Origin: Archegozetes longisetosus
Taxonomy: Eukaryota > Arthropoda > Arachnida > Sarcoptiformes > Trhypochthoniidae
Assembly (NCBI GenBank): GCA_018873245.2
Contig: JAEMBT020000007.1
Location: forward strand, 868,001-932,000
DNA length: 64,000 bases
Direction of reading: 5' to 3'
Part shown: one piece after another, positions 60,504-64,000 of the stretch
Layout of the letters: every line of letters starts with the position of its first letter
Position numbering within the stretch: position 1 is the stretch's first letter
The notes under the pieces: generated by a model
Database searches by the model: none
What the model was told of the DNA's origin: nothing
The model's input: the letters and a program-made list of their open reading frames with translations, nothing else
Translations under genes and position numbers: made by a program

Positions 60504-61002
60504 AAGGGAGTCATGCCGATTAGCCGTTTGGTACTAATTTCAAATTTATTTGATTATAAAGTTTCAAAAATTTGAATATAAATATTCGTAAACTTTAGTC
60601 CCTATGACATTTCACCTTTAAGTTATTAGCTCATTCCGTTTAATTTCACAAAGTGTAAGCTTTTATTCCAGTATTAATTATTGTGATTGAGATTTATTAA
60701 TGCTTTAGCTTTTAATCAAGCAAACTACAGTCTACAAATATTACGAAACTTTTCACAAGACCATAAATCTTAATACAAGAATGGTTTATCGTGTTAAAGT
60801 ACTACAATTAAAACCAATGGCAATAATAAATATTAGAATGAAACTTTACAGTTTGTGAAACTAAACCAAATAAATTAACAATTATAAGATCAATGGTCAT
60901 CCCCACAATAATTTTTTACTGCTGAAGTTTTGTCTATTGGGACTTCACAATTAATAAGAAGTCAGTACTAACTAGTAAGTGAACAATCGGTATGATTCTC
61001 TG
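60504..61002. mobile_element. 499-bp MITE, copy 2 of family shared with 49616
   Basis: Imperfect ends AAGGGAGTCATGCCGATTAG and, reversed, ACAGAGAATCATACCGATTG. The internal order of blocks (GTACTAATTTC, TTTATTTGATTATAAAGTTTC, CCGTTTAATTTCACAAAG) follows the copy at 49616-50047. It is more decayed than copy 1. Confidence 0.6.
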
Positions 61003-64000
61003 TTTAGTGCACCAAATTTTCTAGCATGATAGTAGAATCTTTCGCAACAGATGAATACTCAGAAATTTGACAAAGTTTAAGAATATTAAGACAACTAATG
61101 TTATCCATGAGTTAGCATAAAGTATCTTTTTATTCTTCTTTCTTTCAAATTAACAGCTTGATTGACAGAATACAAAATTCCAATAAATAAATCGACCAAT
61201 AGTATTGTTGCAAATCATGTCGAATAGCTATCTATTTGTACAGTTACTTCCCAAGTATTTTTATAATAGAAGGTAATTTTCAAACAAAATCGGAAGTAAA
61301 GAAGTAACTTTGTTCTTTTGTTTACATGCGTGAAATTCTTCGAAGATTTATATGCACAATAAAATGAGTTCGTTAAACTTTTTTGATGACTCAATTCGTT
61401 AAGTCCATTAGAGTAATAACTTAACCGTTTTTCATAGTGAATTTCGCTCACACTCAAGCATTACTTTTAGTGTAAGGTAGTTGCTATGGTTCGGAGAAAG
61501 TTAACATTTATTTTGTGGTTCGTGATTTCTGTTTATTTATGTTGTTACATCAAGATTCCAAAACTGCAATAGTTATCGTCAATTCATTTGAATAGGATAA
61601 AATAAGGAATACTTATAATTAGTTGCATTCAATCTAAAGATGCTGCAAAAAAGTGTGCTCGTATTTATATTTATTATTTGACTAAATATCCATGGTAACA
61701 TCAAATAGAGAACATTTTAGCTATTTTTGAGTAAATTTTGTAAATAACTTAATTCGCAAGACTTTTTAACCCTAATTGAAAGATATATCGGGATGAATAA
61801 GGATTTGTTGAAACGTCTCAAAAGTCATAGTGAGTTGGCTTAGTCTGTTATTCATGAATACTTTATTAATGAATCTATTTCAACACATGAAACAACTATT
61901 TTCGAAGGGAAATCATCAAAAGAGATCTTTTTTTATCTAATACGTGGAAAATAAGAACTGAATCATGAATTCTTCAAGCGTTATTCATTTAAACAAAACT
62001 AATAACTGACCAACTCCTTAACATAATGTAAATCTTAACGAGACATCCGGATGAAGAAGCAGATACTTTTGAGATATATGAAATTCAAAAGTTAAAATGT
62101 GATTTTGCTATTCCTTCGCAAGGCTCAGCCGCGCAACTGCCTTGCTATTAATTAAAAAAATGATGTCCCCTAACGGAGTCTTTTTCAGGCTCCTCAGAAA
62201 TTTTTTACATTCTATCATTTAAAGACTATGCAGATCTTATAAAGCTATCTCTCATTGTTACAAGCCAGCAGGGACCACAAAATATAATCCTTCACAGCAA
62301 GCGCCATCCAAAAATTCAGTTGTTACTTGATCCAATTAATTGTACATCCTATGATCAAAAGCTCATCCAATATTCAATAGACAAGATAGCAATTTTTTGA
62401 ATACTCGAATCCAAGCTTTGAATTCGGTATTGATGACTTGCCAGTTGGTAATAGCAATACTAACTCTTTTTATCCGTACTTCTGTTCGTAAATAATTTAA
62501 AACCGAAAACACGAAACAATTATCGGTTCCTACTCTTATTTATTCAGGACATAAAAACAGAATGCTAATTAGTTTCTAAAACCATTTATTGAAGGGATAA
62601 ACAGTTAAATTCAAATCCAAATTAATGTTTAAGAAAATATAAGTCGTAGCACTAAAATTCTAACTACTTACATAACGTGTGACGCTCTGATGCGCTCATG
62701 GATAATGAATCTTTCAAGACATATTCTTATTCTAGTTGCAATAGTGTACATTAAAAACTAATTACGCGGAAGATTCTATCAGATATCACTTGAAAATTAA
62801 TGAAAATGATTTGTACAGTTTATTCAGGAGAAAAATTAGATATCAGAAATACATACTTTGATTGAAAATTCAGAAATAGGAGTACCACATTAAGGTGTTA
62901 AAGGTTTCTTTATTCTGTTAAAAATGTTAGATTTCGATATCATAAATTGTTTGACTCCAGAGATCATGCATCTAGGTCTTTTGGGTATAGTTAAGAAATT
63001 ATTGAGCATTTGGTAAAATTCTGTATATGAAGACATACACGTTTATTTAGATTTGAGAAAGAGGAATTGACAACAAAACTATCTAGCATTAGATCTTACA
63101 GCCGTTTTATAGATTTGCACGAAAATTCGATGATTTAAAGCACTGTCAAATGCGTTGAATCCTAACTTTTCATTATGTATTATTTTGTTCACATATTTAA
63201 GAATACTGTGCATGATAAATATTTTAATCATTTCTGTGGATTTATCTATGCGGTTTCAAAGTTAAACAAAAGATATGTTGATAATTAAGATGTCAATAGT
63301 GCTAAACGTGAGATATTTAAATTTGTTAATTCTATTACTAAGAGTTACGTAAAGATACAGATAAACTCAGATTTATAATTGTCATATAATTTTGCATTTC
63401 AAAAAAGTGTCCATAATTTAGTCTTTAAGATGTCACTCTGCTTATTATAGCGATTTTTTGATTTAAATGAGATTTTTTTAGATCTTTGGTGAAAAGTTAT
63501 GAAAATATTTCTCAACAGATAGTATAGAGATATACAATAGTTATTTACAACTATTAAATGAAAAGTTGATAACAAAAGTTCCATTTAAAGAGTAGAGTTT
63601 TCGTGAAAAATTAAATTCTTAGAAATACGATAAAAACATAATTAAAAGCTTAGGTTAACCTATTTCCATAGAACTTTGTCAGAATCAATGGTCATTGCAT
63701 TTAATAGTATTGAGATTTACATTCGTCCAGAATGGTTATGTAATTTTTATTTTAAAAAATGTTTAGTTAAACATTATTTAATCACATTAGACTCATAGAA
63801 ATTGTGATTCCAACGATCGTTTCATTTTAGTTGAAAAACTTGAAGTGATTTCAAAATTAAGAATTATCTTAAGTGAAATAAATTATAGAAATAAAAGAAC
63901 TTTATTGTCTGTGCAATCAATTGTCTTAAATAGAGTACCAAAATTGACCTCCACCTCCATGGAGTGGCAGTGGAGTCACAAAAAAAGTTAATTGGGATGG
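61003..64000. other. Terminal 3 kb, no supported gene
   Basis: Only weak hints are seen: an ATG at 61486 opens a 28-codon hydrophobic frame, and 62045-62152 has a 36-codon open stretch (H-P-D-E-E-A-D-T-F-E-I-Y-E) that is GC-richer than its flanks. Neither has splice context or family resemblance. The last 60 bases become GC-richer (CTCCACCTCCATGGAG) and may begin another feature beyond the window. Confidence 0.45.

Overview
The window reads as an AT-rich invertebrate nuclear genome. Genes are split by GT-AG introns, some as short as 67 bp, and end in AATAAA signals. Cut-and-paste transposons and their miniature derivatives are abundant. A secreted protein resembling mite group 7 allergens and a V-ATPase Ac45 subunit point to an arthropod, perhaps a mite or other chelicerate. 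I cannot name the species. All introns were placed by eye, by requiring reading phase to be kept and known families to align.

Layout. 1-3.1 kb: no gene seen. 3.14-6.53 kb (+): ATP6AP1 (V-ATPase accessory subunit Ac45), four exons. 6.57-7.17 kb: two related hairpins. 7.68-10.04 kb (+): secreted protein with a long acidic linker and a group 7 allergen-like domain, three exons. 10.6-24.2 kb: a dense nest of transposons, including a 3.7 kb palindrome with two nearly identical 745-bp arms, Tc1/mariner-like relics, and a MITE that holds both a 2.9 kb DDE/SWIM transposon and a solo LTR. 25-26.4 kb: a GC-richer island with several hairpins, then a TIR element rich in CGATA motifs. 28.7 kb (+): an isolated cysteine-rich coding exon. 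31.7-47.95 kb (+): an FGD5/FGD6-type Rho guanine-nucleotide exchange factor of about 2,099 residues in 12 exons, one of them 3.86 kb. 50.9-52.8 kb (+): a multi-pass membrane protein whose two visible exons do not join in phase, with a Tc1/mariner MITE between them. 55.18-55.91 kb (+): a small single-pass cysteine-containing membrane protein. 56-64 kb: MITEs and relics, no convincing gene.

Functional picture. The recognised genes serve ordinary cell biology: organelle acidification (ATP6AP1), Cdc42-type GTPase and phosphoinositide signalling (FGD), a secreted lipid-binding-type protein, and two unrecognised membrane proteins. All recognised genes lie on the plus strand, but spacing and TE content give no sign of co-regulation. 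I found no CRISPR, rRNA or confident tRNA. The less ordinary content is the palindrome and nested transposons, the hairpin pair, the cysteine-rich orphan exon, and the tyrosine-motif-rich N-terminal half of the FGD protein.
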